From assembly GCA_900547645.1 (NCBI GenBank), contig URHP01000024.1:1-23108 (forward strand): a stretch of DNA of 23,108 nt, in the 5' to 3' direction. Numbering within the stretch: position 1 is the stretch's first letter; each line of letters begins with the position of its first letter. The notes beneath the pieces are model-generated. The model was not told the origin of the DNA. It searched no databases and worked only from the letters and a program-made list of their open reading frames with translations. This document shows positions 13,759 to 21,935 of the stretch, one piece after another. The DNA is from an uncultured Eubacteriales bacterium. GTDB taxonomy: Bacteria; Bacillota; Clostridia; Christensenellales; Borkfalkiaceae. The position numbers and the translations under genes are program-made.

Positions 13759-14334
13759 ATGAAGATTGAAGACGGCGATTTCCGTGTCAGGCTCACCAAA
13801 AAGATGCTGATCGAGGCGTTTTTGGAGCTGCGCCGCACCAAGCCGCTGCACAAGATCACGGTGAGCGAGCTTTGCGCGCTTGCAAGCGTGGGGCGGGGGA
13901 CCTTTTACGCGCACTACAAGGACGTGTACGATCTCAACGAGAAGTTGGAGACGCGTTTCCTCGAAGAGTTTGCCGCGGCGCTGCGCGACGCGCTCGAGCA
14001 TCAGGAGAACGCGCAGTCGGCGCGCAGGGTGTGCCGCACCGTGTTTGCCATGCTCGAGGAGCGCGAACAGCTCTGCCGTCTCGTGCTCCTGTCCGACAAC
14101 ACCGGGGGAGCCATGCGGTTCATCGAGCTGGGCGGGGAACTTTTCGCCGAATACTATAAAAAGTTTTTCGGCAATATTCCGCCCAAAAAGCTGGAGGATT
14201 TTTATCGGTTTGTCTCCTCGGGCTGCGTTGCCTGCCTGAAAGAGCGGCTCCGCCAGGAAGAGCGCTCTCCCGTCGAACAGTTTGCCGACGAAATGAGCGA
14301 ATTTATCACCAAGGGCGTGCGGTGCCTGCTGTGA
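13759..14334 (+). CDS. TetR/AcrR family transcriptional regulator
   Basis: The ATG at 13759 follows GGGAGGG (13742-13748). The 191-aa product has the TetR N-terminal helix-turn-helix (about 10-57): RLTKKMLIEAFLELRRTKPL, HKITVSELCALASVGRGTFY, AHYKDVYDL. The remainder is an all-helical C-terminal domain of the DhaS-like type, where an effector would bind. The HTH is well conserved. TetR proteins usually repress their own and neighbouring genes. The candidates here are the divergent epimerase gene, via the symmetric promoter region, and less likely the flavodiiron gene, which has its own promoter 70 bp downstream. The ligand is unknown. Confidence 0.9.
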   Translation: MKIEDGDFRVRLTKKMLIEAFLELRRTKPLHKITVSELCALASVGRGTFYAHYKDVYDLNEKLETRFLEEFAAALRDALEHQENAQSARRVCRTVFAMLEEREQLCRLVLLSDNTGGAMRFIELGGELFAEYYKKFFGNIPPKKLEDFYRFVSSGCVACLKERLRQEERSPVEQFADEMSEFITKGVRCLL

Positions 14335-14410
14335 ATCCCGTCATCGTCACGCCGCGGTATATTGAGCGCGGACTTTCGTGAAACGCCGCGGGAAAGCATG
14401 TGCGTTTGAC

Positions 14411-14439
14411 TTGCTTTTTTCGGGCAAATATGCTATACT
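14411..14439 (+). promoter_or_regulatory. Promoter of the flavodiiron-rubredoxin pair
   Basis: TTGCTT (14411-14416), 17-bp spacer, TATACT (14434-14439) with extended TGC in front. The 30 bp from 14411 to 14440 match the pyrH promoter (21131-21160) at 27 positions. Confidence 0.85.
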
Positions 14440-14473
14440 GTCTCCCGAAAAAACAACCACGGAGAAAGATATT

Positions 14474-15676
14474 ATGCAAAACTGTACCGAGATCGCCGCG
14501 GGGCTCTGGTATCTGGGCGGGAACGACAGACGGATCGCACTGTTCGAGAGCGCCTATCCCGTTCCGCGCGGCGTTTCTTATAATTCTTATCTTCTGAAAG
14601 ACGAAAAGAACGTTCTGTTCGACACGGTGGACAATGCCGTGGGCGAGCTGTTTTTTGAAAATCTTGCCTTTGCGCTGGACAGCGGGAAGCTCGACTACGT
14701 CGTCGTGCAGCACATGGAGCCCGACCATTCCGCGACGTTCGCGCGGCTGGTCGAACTGTATCCGGACGTCACCGTCGTCACTTCGCAGAAGGCGGCGGCG
14801 ATGCTGAAAAATTACTTCGGATTTGCGGGAAAGACGCACATCGTCAAGGAAGGGGACACGCTTTCCGTCGGAAAACGCACGCTCACGTTCGTTGCGGCGC
14901 CCATGGTGCATTGGCCGGAAGTGCTGTTTACCTACGTGCCGGAGGACGGCATCCTCTTTTCGGCGGATGCGTTCGGCACCTTCGGCGCGCTCTCCGGCAG
15001 CGTGTTTGCGGACAGGGAGATCTTTGAACGCGAATTCCTGGACGATGCGAGAAGATATTATTTCAACATTGTCGGCAAGTACGGCGTGCAGGTGCAGAGC
15101 GTTTTGAAAAAGGCGGCGGGGTTACATATCTCCCTCGTTTGTCCGCTGCACGGTCCCGTCTGGAAGGAAGGGTTCGGCTGGTACCTGGACAAGTATCTCA
15201 CCTGGAGCGCGTATGCGCCCGAGGAGCGGTGCGTCGCCGTGTTCTATGCGTCCGTTTACGGACATACGCAGAACGCCGCCGAGATCGTGGCTTCCGCGAT
15301 CGCCGCGGAGGGGGTGCGCGTCAAGGTCTGCGACGTGTCCGTCACGCATGCGAGCGAACTGCTTGCGGAGGCGTTCCGTTGTTCGCACGCGGTGTTTGCT
15401 TCCACCACCTACAACAACGGCATTTTCGTCAGCATGGAAAATTTCCTGAACGATCTGAAAGCGCATAATTTCCAGAACCGCGCATACGCTGTTGTGGAAA
15501 ACGGTTCATGGGCGCCCCAGGCGGGCGCGCTGATGGACGGCGTTTTGTCCTCGCTCAAGAACATGCGCCGCATCGGCGAAAAGGCGACGGTGCTTTCCGC
15601 GGTCGGCGAAGACAGCGCACAGGCGCTGCGCACGCTCGGGAAGCTGGTCGCCGAAGACGTCAAGGCACAGGCGTAA
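14474..15676 (+). CDS. fprA: Flavodiiron protein (A-type flavoprotein, FprA family)
   Basis: The start is the ATG at 14474, with GGAGAAAG upstream (14461-14468) and 34 bp after the -10. The 400-aa product has the two-domain flavodiiron form. The N-terminal beta-lactamase-like domain (about 1-250) carries all diiron ligands: His80, Glu82, Asp84 and His85 region (QHMEPDHS), His146 (MVHWPE), Asp165 (SADAFG) and His226 (CPLHGPVW). The C-terminal flavodoxin domain (about 252-400) begins CVAVFYASVYGHTQ for FMN binding and contains TTYNNGIF and ENGSWAPQAG. These cytosolic enzymes reduce O2 to water and/or NO to N2O in anaerobes, taking electrons from rubredoxin, whose gene follows 42 bp downstream. 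Length and motifs are normal, so it should be active. Confidence 0.96.
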   Translation: MQNCTEIAAGLWYLGGNDRRIALFESAYPVPRGVSYNSYLLKDEKNVLFDTVDNAVGELFFENLAFALDSGKLDYVVVQHMEPDHSATFARLVELYPDVTVVTSQKAAAMLKNYFGFAGKTHIVKEGDTLSVGKRTLTFVAAPMVHWPEVLFTYVPEDGILFSADAFGTFGALSGSVFADREIFEREFLDDARRYYFNIVGKYGVQVQSVLKKAAGLHISLVCPLHGPVWKEGFGWYLDKYLTWSAYAPEERCVAVFYASVYGHTQNAAEIVASAIAAEGVRVKVCDVSVTHASELLAEAFRCSHAVFASTTYNNGIFVSMENFLNDLKAHNFQNRAYAVVENGSWAPQAGALMDGVLSSLKNMRRIGEKATVLSAVGEDSAQALRTLGKLVAEDVKAQA

Positions 15677-15718
15677 CTGAAAAAACTAATGCCTACGGGC
15701 AGTATTCGGAGGTAATTT

Positions 15719-15880
15719 ATGGCAAAATACGTATGCACGGTTTGCGGCTATGTGTATGATGAAGCGACGGGCGATCCCGATAACGGCATCGCGCCCGGCA
15801 CCAAGTGGGAGGACGTTCCCGACGACTTCACCTGCCCGCTCTGCGGCGTGGGGAAGGAAGACTTCGAGAAAGAGGATTGA
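15719..15880 (+). CDS. Rubredoxin
   Basis: A 53-aa protein from the ATG at 15719 behind GGAGGT (15708-15713). Four Cys bind one iron: Cys6 and Cys9 ([10 protein letters not shown]), Cys39 and Cys42 ([10 protein letters not shown]). The canonical [16 protein letters not shown] and DVPDDF segments are present, so this is a full-length normal rubredoxin. Its place directly behind the flavodiiron gene indicates that it delivers single electrons to that enzyme for O2 or NO reduction; both are probably on one mRNA from the promoter at 14411. Confidence 0.97.
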   Translation: MAKYVCTVCGYVYDEATGDPDNGIAPGTKWEDVPDDFTCPLCGVGKEDFEKED

Positions 15881-15894
15881 CCGATCGCGTCGAT

Positions 15895-15921
15895 GGCCCC
15901 CGCTTTTCTGCGGGGGCCGTT
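15895..15921 (+). terminator. Hairpin behind rubredoxin
   Basis: A 9-bp GC stem, GGCCCCCGC (15895-15903) with 15910-15918, loop TTTTCT. The T-tail is short (GTTG), so termination may be partial. Confidence 0.6.
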
Positions 15922-15968
15922 GCGTATCGGAAATTCGTGAAAATCGCGCGAAATCCGCGTCTGCATGA

Positions 15969-15997
15969 TTGAAAACGCGCGCCGCGTGTGATAAACA
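15969..15997 (+). promoter_or_regulatory. Weak candidate promoter for lon
   Basis: TTGAAA (15969-15974) and, 17 bp on, TAAACA (15992-15997), 50 bp before the lon start. The -10 is poor. No CIRCE-type or other heat-shock operator is visible in 15920-16046. Confidence 0.3.
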
Positions 15998-16046
15998 TAT
16001 CGGACGTAGCAGACAGATCGTCCGGTTTTACAGTGAGGTAAACGGC

Positions 16047-18371
16047 ATGGAAACGAACAGAGTTAAAATATTGTCCGTCATCCCCATGCGGACGCAGGTC
16101 GTGTTTCCCGATACGACGGTGGCGTTCGACGTGGGGCGCGGCGTTTCGCTCGCTGCCGTCGAGCGTGCAGACAGCAACGAAAAATACGTATTCGTGACGC
16201 GGCAGACCGATCCCGAAAAGGAGTTCCCGGAGGGGGACGATTTGTGCAAGGTCGGCACGGTCTGCGTCATCCGTCAGGCGACGCGCCTGCCCGGGGATCG
16301 CGTGCGCGTGTTCGTGGCGGGGCAGTATCGCGCCGTTGCGCGCGGCTTCCGTCTGGAAAACGGCTATATTTACGCCGTCACGGAGGAACTTCTGACCGTA
16401 CACGGCGATCCCACGCTGGAAGAGGCGTATTTCCGCACGGCGAAGGAGCTCGTCAAGGATATTTCGGGCGGCGAGACCAAGGCGGCGAAGGAGCTGGACG
16501 CGGCGCTGACGGGCGTCTCCGATCCCGATTCCTATATCAATATCTGCGCGCATCAGCTGCGCCTGCGCGACGAGGTCAAGCAGGAACTGCTGGAAGAGCC
16601 CGTGCTGGTGCGCCGTCTGCGCCTGTTCGAGCAGTGCCTGAACACGGAGCTGGAGATCGGCAGGCTCGAGCGCAAGATCGCACAGGACGTGCGCCGCAAC
16701 ATTGAAAAGTCGCAGAAGGAGTACTTCCTGCGCGAGCAGATCAAGGCGATCCACGCCGAACTCGGCGACGACGTAGAGGAGAACGAACGCCTGCGCGAAA
16801 AGATCCTTTCCAAGGGACTGCCGCAGGCGGTGGAGGAAAAGGCGCTCGCAGAGCTTCGTCGCATGGACAAGATGCCGCCTTCTTCGCCCGAATATACGGT
16901 GCTGCGCAACTATGCGGACTGGATCATCGACCTTCCCTGGAAGGAGGAGACCAAGGACACCGAAAAACTTTCCGACGTGGAAAAAGTGCTCAACGCCGAT
17001 CATTACGGGCTGGAAAAGATCAAGGAGCGCGTCGTCGAATATCTCGCCGTACTCAAGCTGACGGGCGAGCTGAAGGCGCCCATTTTGTGCCTGGTCGGTC
17101 CTCCCGGCGTGGGCAAGACGAGCGTCGCCATGTCCATTGCGCGCGCTCTGGGCAGAAAGTTCGTCCGCATGAGCCTGGGCGGCGTCAAGGACGAGGCGGA
17201 GATCCGCGGCCACCGCCGCACCTATATCGGCGCCATGCCCGGACGCATCATCTACGAAATGAAGAACGCCGGTTCCGTCAACCCCGTGTTCCTTCTCGAC
17301 GAGGTGGACAAGATCTCCTCGGACATGCGCGGCGATCCCGCCAGCGCTCTGCTGGAGGTGCTCGATCCCGAGCAGAACGCCACCTTCCGCGACCGCTATC
17401 TGGAAGTTCCGTACGATCTTTCCAAGGTCATGTTTATCGCCACGGCGAACACGCTCGACACCATCCCCGGACCGCTCAGGGACCGTATGGAGATCATCGA
17501 GCTTTCGGGCTACACGCCCGATGAAAAAGAGGAGATCGCCAAACGCTACCTCGTGCCCAAAAAACGCAGGGAAAACGGCATGCAGGAAGATCAGATCCGC
17601 TTTACGGACGGCGCGCTTGCGGAGATCATCGACGGCTACACGATGGAGGCGGGCGTCCGTTCGCTGGAGCGCACCATCGGCACGGTCTGCCGCAAGGCGG
17701 CGGTGCGCATCGCCAAGGGCGAAGAGGAAAAGATCGTCGTCAACAAGAACAATCTGGAGAAGTTCCTCGGCGCAAAGCGCTTCCTGCGTGAAGACGAAAT
17801 GCGCGAGGAGGACGAGGTGGGCGCCGCGACGGGGCTTGCCTGGACTTCGGTCGGCGGCATGCCGCTCACCATCGAAGTTTCCGCAATGCAGGGCAAGGGG
17901 GACATTCTCCTGACGGGAAAACTCGGCGACGTCATGAAGGAATCGGCGCGCGCCGCCATCAGCTATATCCGCGCCCATGCGGAAAAGTACGGCATTTCGG
18001 ACGAGGCGTTCGAGCACAAGGATATTCACATCCACGTTCCCGAGGGCGCCACGCCCAAGGACGGACCTTCCGCGGGCATCACGATGGCAACGGCGATCCT
18101 GTCCGCGTTCACGGGGCAGCCCGTGCGGCGCGACGTCGCCATGACGGGCGAGATCACGCTGCGCGGCAAGGTGCTTCCCATCGGCGGACTCAAGGAAAAG
18201 GCGCTTGCGGCGAACCGCATCGGGATCCACGATATCATCATTCCCGAGGAGAACAAAAAGGACGTGGAGGAAATTCCCGAAAACGTGCGCAAGCACCTCA
18301 ATTTCATCTGCGTGAGCAATGTCGATCAGGTATTCCGCAACGCCGTTACGGGGATCCGGTATGCAGGTTAA
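16047..18371 (+). CDS. lon: ATP-dependent protease Lon
   Basis: The start is the ATG at 16047 ([17 protein letters not shown]) behind GTGAGG; a longer frame to a TTG at 15969 lacks a site and adds non-Lon sequence. The 774-aa product has the LonA order: N-terminal substrate-recognition domain with the VVFP motif (about 1-190), coiled linker (about 190-250, [20 protein letters not shown]), AAA+ domain with Walker [10 protein letters not shown] (Lys357) and Walker [11 protein letters not shown], and the C-terminal protease domain with the Ser675-Lys718 dyad ([12 protein letters not shown] and [12 protein letters not shown]). Length is that of normal LonA. It is a cytosolic hexamer that degrades misfolded and regulatory proteins. 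The stop overlaps the engB start by 11 bp, so the two are co-transcribed, a common pairing in bacteria. Confidence 0.98.
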   Translation: METNRVKILSVIPMRTQVVFPDTTVAFDVGRGVSLAAVERADSNEKYVFVTRQTDPEKEFPEGDDLCKVGTVCVIRQATRLPGDRVRVFVAGQYRAVARGFRLENGYIYAVTEELLTVHGDPTLEEAYFRTAKELVKDISGGETKAAKELDAALTGVSDPDSYINICAHQLRLRDEVKQELLEEPVLVRRLRLFEQCLNTELEIGRLERKIAQDVRRNIEKSQKEYFLREQIKAIHAELGDDVEENERLREKILSKGLPQAVEEKALAELRRMDKMPPSSPEYTVLRNYADWIIDLPWKEETKDTEKLSDVEKVLNADHYGLEKIKERVVEYLAVLKLTGELKAPILCLVGPPGVGKTSVAMSIARALGRKFVRMSLGGVKDEAEIRGHRRTYIGAMPGRIIYEMKNAGSVNPVFLLDEVDKISSDMRGDPASALLEVLDPEQNATFRDRYLEVPYDLSKVMFIATANTLDTIPGPLRDRMEIIELSGYTPDEKEEIAKRYLVPKKRRENGMQEDQIRFTDGALAEIIDGYTMEAGVRSLERTIGTVCRKAAVRIAKGEEEKIVVNKNNLEKFLGAKRFLREDEMREEDEVGAATGLAWTSVGGMPLTIEVSAMQGKGDILLTGKLGDVMKESARAAISYIRAHAEKYGISDEAFEHKDIHIHVPEGATPKDGPSAGITMATAILSAFTGQPVRRDVAMTGEITLRGKVLPIGGLKEKALAANRIGIHDIIIPEENKKDVEEIPENVRKHLNFICVSNVDQVFRNAVTGIRYAG

Positions 18372-18990
18372 AAACGCAAAATTTCTGACGAGCGCGGCGC
18401 GGGCGGAGCAGTTCCTCCGCCCGCAAAAGCCCATGATCGCCGTATGCGGAAAGTCCAACGCGGGCAAGAGTACGCTCATCAATCTGCTTGCGGGGCGGAA
18501 AAACCTTGCCAAGACGAGCGCCGCGCCCGGCAGGACGCGCCTTGTCAATTATTTCGATTTCGGCGATTTCTGGCTTGCCGATCTTCCCGGTTACGGCTAT
18601 GCCGCCGTGTCCAAGGCGGAACAGGCGAAGTGGGCAAAGACGCTCGAAGCCTTTTTCGCGAAGAAAGAGGACGTGCGGCACGTCTTCCTGCTGTCCGATA
18701 TCCGCCGCGATCCGTCGGCGGACGATCTGCAGATGGTGGACTTTCTGGTCTATCACGGGCTGCCGTTTACCGTCGTTGCGACCAAGAGCGATAAACTTTC
18801 GCGCATGAAAGTCAAGGAGCGCACGCGCGCCGTTGCAAATGCCTTCGGTCTGGGCGCGGATAATGTGATCGCGACTTCCGGGACGACGGGCGCAGGAAAG
18901 GACGCGCTCCTTTCCCGCATCGGTCAGATCTGTTCGGCGGGAGCTGTCGCTGCGGAGGCGGAAGAAGCGGACGTTGAAGAAACGGAATAA
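18361..18990 (+). CDS. engB: Ribosome biogenesis GTPase EngB (YihA/YsxC)
   Basis: The start is the ATG at 18361 ([18 protein letters not shown]), inside the end of lon. The 209-aa product is a small TRAFAC GTPase: G1 GKSNAGKST (30-38), a G2 Thr in [14 protein letters not shown]3 DLPGYGYA, G4 TKSDK, and a G5-like [25 protein letters not shown] is typical for EngB, which acts in late assembly of the large ribosomal subunit. The C-terminal tail ([15 protein letters not shown]) is a short acidic extension beyond the GTPase core. It is translationally coupled to lon by the 11-bp overlap and closed by a strong terminator. Confidence 0.97.
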   Translation: MQVKNAKFLTSAARAEQFLRPQKPMIAVCGKSNAGKSTLINLLAGRKNLAKTSAAPGRTRLVNYFDFGDFWLADLPGYGYAAVSKAEQAKWAKTLEAFFAKKEDVRHVFLLSDIRRDPSADDLQMVDFLVYHGLPFTVVATKSDKLSRMKVKERTRAVANAFGLGADNVIATSGTTGAGKDALLSRIGQICSAGAVAAEAEEADVEETE

Positions 18991-18996
18991 AACATG

Positions 18997-19029
18997 CGCG
19001 GCGGCGCCGTTCGGCGCCGCCGCGTTTTC
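18997..19029 (+). terminator. Terminator of lon-engB
   Basis: The 12-bp stem CGCGGCGGCGCC (18997-19008) pairs with 19013-19024 over GTTC, followed by TTTTC. Confidence 0.93.
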
Positions 19030-19084
19030 GGATGTCCGCAGACGGCGCAAATGGCAAAATTGTGCAAATGCGGGGCAAAATCGC

Positions 19085-19113
19085 TTGCCAAGACGCAGGC
19101 GATATGGTAAAAT
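19085..19113 (+). promoter_or_regulatory. Promoter of rpsB-tsf
   Basis: TTGCCA (19085-19090), 17-bp spacer, TAAAAT (19108-19113) with extended TGG in front; about 105 nt of leader follow before rpsB. Confidence 0.7.
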
Positions 19114-19129
19114 CAAAAGGCTGTAAATA

Positions 19130-19188
19130 CGCACCCGCGCATGCGCCGCTCTCCGTGTCCGTAAATTCTTTTCCTGCGGACAGGTGCG
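19130..19188 (+). promoter_or_regulatory. Structured leader of rpsB mRNA (possible S2 autoregulatory site)
   Basis: CGCACC (19130-19135) pairs with GGTGCG (19183-19188), enclosing a GCGCATGCGC hairpin (about 19137-19146) and TGTCCG/CGGACA (19156-19161/19177-19182), which stacks directly on the outer stem. Leaders of rpsB are used for feedback by S2 in several bacteria; whether this one is of a known class cannot be told by eye. Confidence 0.4.
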
Positions 19189-19226
19189 GGACCAACGCGA
19201 AGCGGGGAGGTAAAACGGAGGAAATT

Positions 19227-20003
19227 ATGGCAGTTATCACCATGAAGCAGCTTCTCGAAGCGGGCGTCCATTTCGGACACCAGACGAGAAAGTGGAACCC
19301 GAAGATGAAGAAGTACATCTTCGCAGCCCGTCACGACATTCACATCATCGACCTTGAAATGACGGCGAAGCTCATCGAACAGGCTTACAGCTTTGTCGTC
19401 GATCTCGTTAAGTCGGGCAAGAGCATCCTGTTCGTCGGCACCAAGCGTCAGGCGCAGGACGCCATCAAGGAAGAGGCGGAGCGCTGCGGTCAGTACTATG
19501 TCAATTCCCGTTGGCTGGGCGGCACGCTCACCAACTTCAAGACCATCCGCTCGCGCATCGATTATCTGGAAAAGCTCGAGCGCATGGAGGCTTCCGGCGA
19601 GTTCGAACTGCTTCCCAAGAAGGAAGTGCTCGGCCTCAAAAAGGAAATGGAAAAACTGCAGGAGAACCTGGGCGGCATCAAGAATATGCGCGGCATGCCC
19701 GGCGCGCTCTTCATCGTCGATCCGCATAACGAGGACATCGCGGTCGCCGAAGCGCGCAAGCTGCACATTCCCATCGTTGCGATCACGGACACCAACTGCG
19801 ATCCCGACCTTATCGACTATGTGATCCCCGGCAACGACGACGCGATCCGTGCGATCAAGCTCATTTCGTCCGTCATCGCGAACGCGGTCATCGAGGCAAA
19901 TCAGGGCGAGACGCCCGTGATGGAGCAGGCGGCGGAAGCCGTTCCCGCAGAGGCGAAGGACATTGAAGAAGTCGTCGCGGCGGAAGCGCCCGCGGCAGAG
20001 TGA
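19227..20003 (+). CDS. rpsB: 30S ribosomal protein S2
   Basis: The ATG at 19227 follows ACGGAGGAA (19215-19223). The 258-aa product is full-length S2: [32 protein letters not shown] at the N-terminus, [45 protein letters not shown] and [21 protein letters not shown]2 binds late to the small subunit near the mRNA exit and, with S1-like proteins, aids initiation. The Ala/Glu-rich tail (about 228-258) is an extension common in Firmicutes. The order rpsB-tsf is almost universal in bacteria. The gap to tsf is 19 bp, so both share the promoter at 19085. Confidence 0.98.
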   Translation: MAVITMKQLLEAGVHFGHQTRKWNPKMKKYIFAARHDIHIIDLEMTAKLIEQAYSFVVDLVKSGKSILFVGTKRQAQDAIKEEAERCGQYYVNSRWLGGTLTNFKTIRSRIDYLEKLERMEASGEFELLPKKEVLGLKKEMEKLQENLGGIKNMRGMPGALFIVDPHNEDIAVAEARKLHIPIVAITDTNCDPDLIDYVIPGNDDAIRAIKLISSVIANAVIEANQGETPVMEQAAEAVPAEAKDIEEVVAAEAPAAE

Positions 20004-20022
20004 GAATAAGGAGCATACGAAA

Positions 20023-20715
20023 ATGGCAGAATTCACGGCAAAAGACGTTATGAAGCTGCGCGAGCAGACGGGCGCCGGCATGATGGACTGCAAGCGCGCG
20101 CTGGTCGATGCGGACGGCGATATGGAGAAGGCGGCCGATCTTCTCCGCGAGCGCGGGATCGCCAAGGCGGCGAAGCGCGCTTCCAAGATTGCGGCGGAGG
20201 GCATCGTCTATGCCCTGGTCGAAGGCAAGGTCGGCGTGCTGGTCGAAGTGAACTGCGAGTCCGACTTCGTTGCCAAGGGCGATAAGTTCAAGGAACTCGT
20301 GAATGCCGTCGCAAAGCAGATCGCGGCAAAAAAGCCCGCCACGGTGGAAGAGCTTCTCGCAAGCGACATGGGCGGCAAGACGGTCGAGACCTTCGTGCAG
20401 GAGCAGATCGCCGTCATCGGCGAAAAGATCTCCGTGCGCCGCTTTGCGGTCTATGAGACGGAGGGATTCGTCGAAACGTATATCCACATGGGCGGCACGA
20501 TGGGCGTCATGCTTGATTTTGCGGGTGAGGCGACCGAGAAGGCAAAGGCGGTCGCGCACGACGTCGCGCTGCACGTTGCGTTTGCAAAGCCCCAGTATAT
20601 GACGGCGGCGGAGGTCTCGCAGGAGACGCTCGAGAAGGAAAAGGCGATCCTCACGCAGGAAGTCATCAACGAGGGCAAGCCCGCAAACATTGCCGAAAAG
20701 ATCGTCATGGGCTAG
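20023..20715 (+). CDS. tsf: Elongation factor Ts, cut by an in-frame TAG
   Basis: The ATG at 20023 follows AAGGAG (20008-20013). EF-Ts exchanges GDP for GTP on EF-Tu and is essential. The N-terminal domain (MAEFTAKDVMKLREQTGAGM, MDCKRALVDADGD) and the core with VEVNCESDFVAKGDKF and HVAFAKPQYM are normal. At codon 231 the frame reads EKIVMG-TAG-IKKFYEEN; the stop takes the place of a residue that is usually Arg or Lys in EF-Ts (VEGR-type sequence), and the protein continues in frame for 68 codons. A product ending here (230 aa) would lack the end of the core domain. One base change (AAG to TAG) would explain it. It is a true mutation, a suppressed amber codon, or a sequence error. Confidence 0.93.
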   Translation: MAEFTAKDVMKLREQTGAGMMDCKRALVDADGDMEKAADLLRERGIAKAAKRASKIAAEGIVYALVEGKVGVLVEVNCESDFVAKGDKFKELVNAVAKQIAAKKPATVEELLASDMGGKTVETFVQEQIAVIGEKISVRRFAVYETEGFVETYIHMGGTMGVMLDFAGEATEKAKAVAHDVALHVAFAKPQYMTAAEVSQETLEKEKAILTQEVINEGKPANIAEKIVMG

Positions 20716-20919
20716 ATCAAGAAGTTCTATGAGGAAAACTGCCTCATGGATCAGAAGTTCGTCAAGGACGACAAGATGACGGTTGCGCAGCTGCTTGCCA
20801 CGGCGGGCGGCGCTCAGCTCAAGCGGTTCTGCTTCTTCGTCCGCGGCGAGGGACTCGAAAAGAAGAGCGAGGACCTCTCCGAGGAAGTTGCCAAGCAGGT
20901 CGAGGCAATGAAAAAGTAA
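20716..20919 (+). pseudogene. tsf: C-terminal part of EF-Ts behind the amber codon
   Basis: In frame with the first part and without any indel, 67 residues of normal EF-Ts follow: IKKFYEENCLMDQKFVKDDK, then TVAQLLA, KRFCFFVRGEGLEKKSEDLS and EEVAKQVEAMKK before TAA at 20917-20919. With codon 231 read as an amino acid, EF-Ts would be 298 aa, a normal length. The continued good coding sequence shows that any change is recent or that it is read through. Confidence 0.85.
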
Positions 20920-20933
20920 AGTCATGGAAAATC

Positions 20934-20966
20934 AAACGACGTGCTGTTTGCACGTCGTTTTTGTTT
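20934..20966 (+). terminator. Terminator of rpsB-tsf
   Basis: The 11-bp stem AAACGACGTGC (20934-20944) pairs with 20950-20960 over TGTTT, followed by a T-run. Confidence 0.93.
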
Positions 20967-20998
20967 TTATGCGGAGAAAGCTATATTATCATTTTATC

Positions 20999-21027
20999 TT
21001 GCCTTTTATGTCAGTTTATACTATACT
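20999..21027 (+). promoter_or_regulatory. Promoter of a candidate small RNA
   Basis: TTGCCT (20999-21004), 17-bp spacer, TATACT (21022-21027). Start point expected near 21033. Confidence 0.6.
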
Positions 21028-21031
21028 ATAA

Positions 21032-21121
21032 CTGCCACTTAAGTTTATAGGTTCCTTATAACCTTTACTTTGGTGGAGCAGCAGCGCGGAGAAAGGGAAA
21101 AATCCGCGCTGTCATTTTTTT
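21032..21121 (+). ncRNA. Candidate small RNA of about 90 nt between tsf and pyrH
   Basis: A promoter (20999-21027) and a Rho-independent terminator (21082-21121) enclose about 90 nt with no ORF. The 5' part can fold: CTGCCAC (21032-21038) with GTGG and CAG near 21073-21084, enclosing the hairpin AGGTT/AACCT (21049-21053/21060-21064). It is separate from tsf, which ends in its own terminator, and from pyrH, which has its own promoter at 21131. I recognise no known RNA family. Confidence 0.5.
21082..21121 (+). terminator. Terminator of the candidate small RNA
   Basis: The stem CAGCGCGGA (21082-21090) pairs with TCCGCGCTG (21103-21111), followed by CA and seven T (21115-21121). Confidence 0.88.
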
Positions 21122-21130
21122 CGTTTCGTC

Positions 21131-21159
21131 TTGCTTTTTTCGCGCAGGTATGCTATACT
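21131..21159 (+). promoter_or_regulatory. Promoter of pyrH-frr-uppS
   Basis: TTGCTT (21131-21136), 17-bp spacer, TATACT (21154-21159) with extended TGC. It is nearly identical to the promoter at 14411, including the spacer. Confidence 0.85.
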
Positions 21160-21197
21160 GAATAAAACGGCGGGAGCCGTTCGGGAAGGAGAGAGAA

Positions 21198-21908
21198 ATG
21201 ACGCCGAAATATCATCGGATCCTTTTAAAACTTTCGGGCGAGGCGCTCGCCGGCGATCAGCGGTTCGGACTCAACGAGAACGTGGTGTCCATGGTCGTCG
21301 ATCAGCTCGTCAAAGTGCACGAAATGGGCGTGCAGATCGGGCTTGTCATCGGCGGCGGAAATTTCTGGCGCGGGCGGCAGGGGACCAATATGGACCGCAC
21401 CACCGCCGACCACATGGGCATGCTCGCCACGGTCATGAATTCGCTCGCCATGATGGACGCGATCGAACAGCGCGGCATTCCCACGCGCGTGCAGACGGCG
21501 CTCATCATGACCTCCGTCGCAGAGCCGTACATTTTAAGAAAGGCGCTGCATCACTTTGAAAAGGGGCGCATCGTCATCATGGCGTGCGGTACGGGCAATC
21601 CCTATTGCTCGACGGACACGGCGGCGGCGCAGCGCGCCTGTGAGATTGACGCCGACGTCCTGCTCATGGCAAAGAACGTGGACGGCATCTACGACAGCGA
21701 TCCCGCCGTCAATCCCAATGCCAAAAAGTACGATCATCTCACGTTCGGCGACATCATCAACAAGGGCTTGAAGGCGATGGACACGACGGCGGCGACCATG
21801 TGTATGGAAAACCACGTTCCCGTTCTGGCATTCGCGCTCAACGACCGCGATTCCATCGTGCGCGCGGTCTGCGGCGAAAAGCTGGGAACGCTCATCTCCA
21901 ACGAATAA
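21198..21908 (+). CDS. pyrH: UMP kinase
   Basis: The ATG at 21198 follows GGAAGGAGAG (21184-21193). The 236-aa product is a full-length bacterial UMP kinase of the amino-acid-kinase fold: RILLKLSGEAL near the N-terminus, GLVIGGGNFWRG for nucleotide binding, DRTTADHMGMLATVMNSLAM, GTGNPYCSTDTAA and KNVDGIYDSDP. It makes UDP from UMP and ATP, the first committed step to pyrimidine nucleotides for nucleic acid and cell-wall sugars; it is hexameric and usually regulated by GTP and UTP. It starts the pyrH-frr-uppS run. In many Firmicutes it directly follows tsf; here a terminator, a small-RNA-like unit and a separate promoter intervene. Confidence 0.98.
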   Translation: MTPKYHRILLKLSGEALAGDQRFGLNENVVSMVVDQLVKVHEMGVQIGLVIGGGNFWRGRQGTNMDRTTADHMGMLATVMNSLAMMDAIEQRGIPTRVQTALIMTSVAEPYILRKALHHFEKGRIVIMACGTGNPYCSTDTAAAQRACEIDADVLLMAKNVDGIYDSDPAVNPNAKKYDHLTFGDIINKGLKAMDTTAATMCMENHVPVLAFALNDRDSIVRAVCGEKLGTLISNE

Positions 21909-21935
21909 ACAGAAATCAGGCAAGGAGTTTGCATT

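Noticed and set aside
15828..18548. 906-codon open frame on the minus strand opposite lon
   Set aside because: It is antisense to a fully convincing Lon gene; His/Arg/Asp-rich composition is what the complement of GC-biased codons gives. The same holds for the long minus frames opposite 6748-7809, 7914-9845, 10113-11465 and 21734-22933.
20713..20715. Selenocysteine or pyrrolysine at the tsf TAG
   Set aside because: Sec uses UGA, and EF-Ts has no known Pyl; the position normally holds a basic residue. General suppression or sequence error remain possible.
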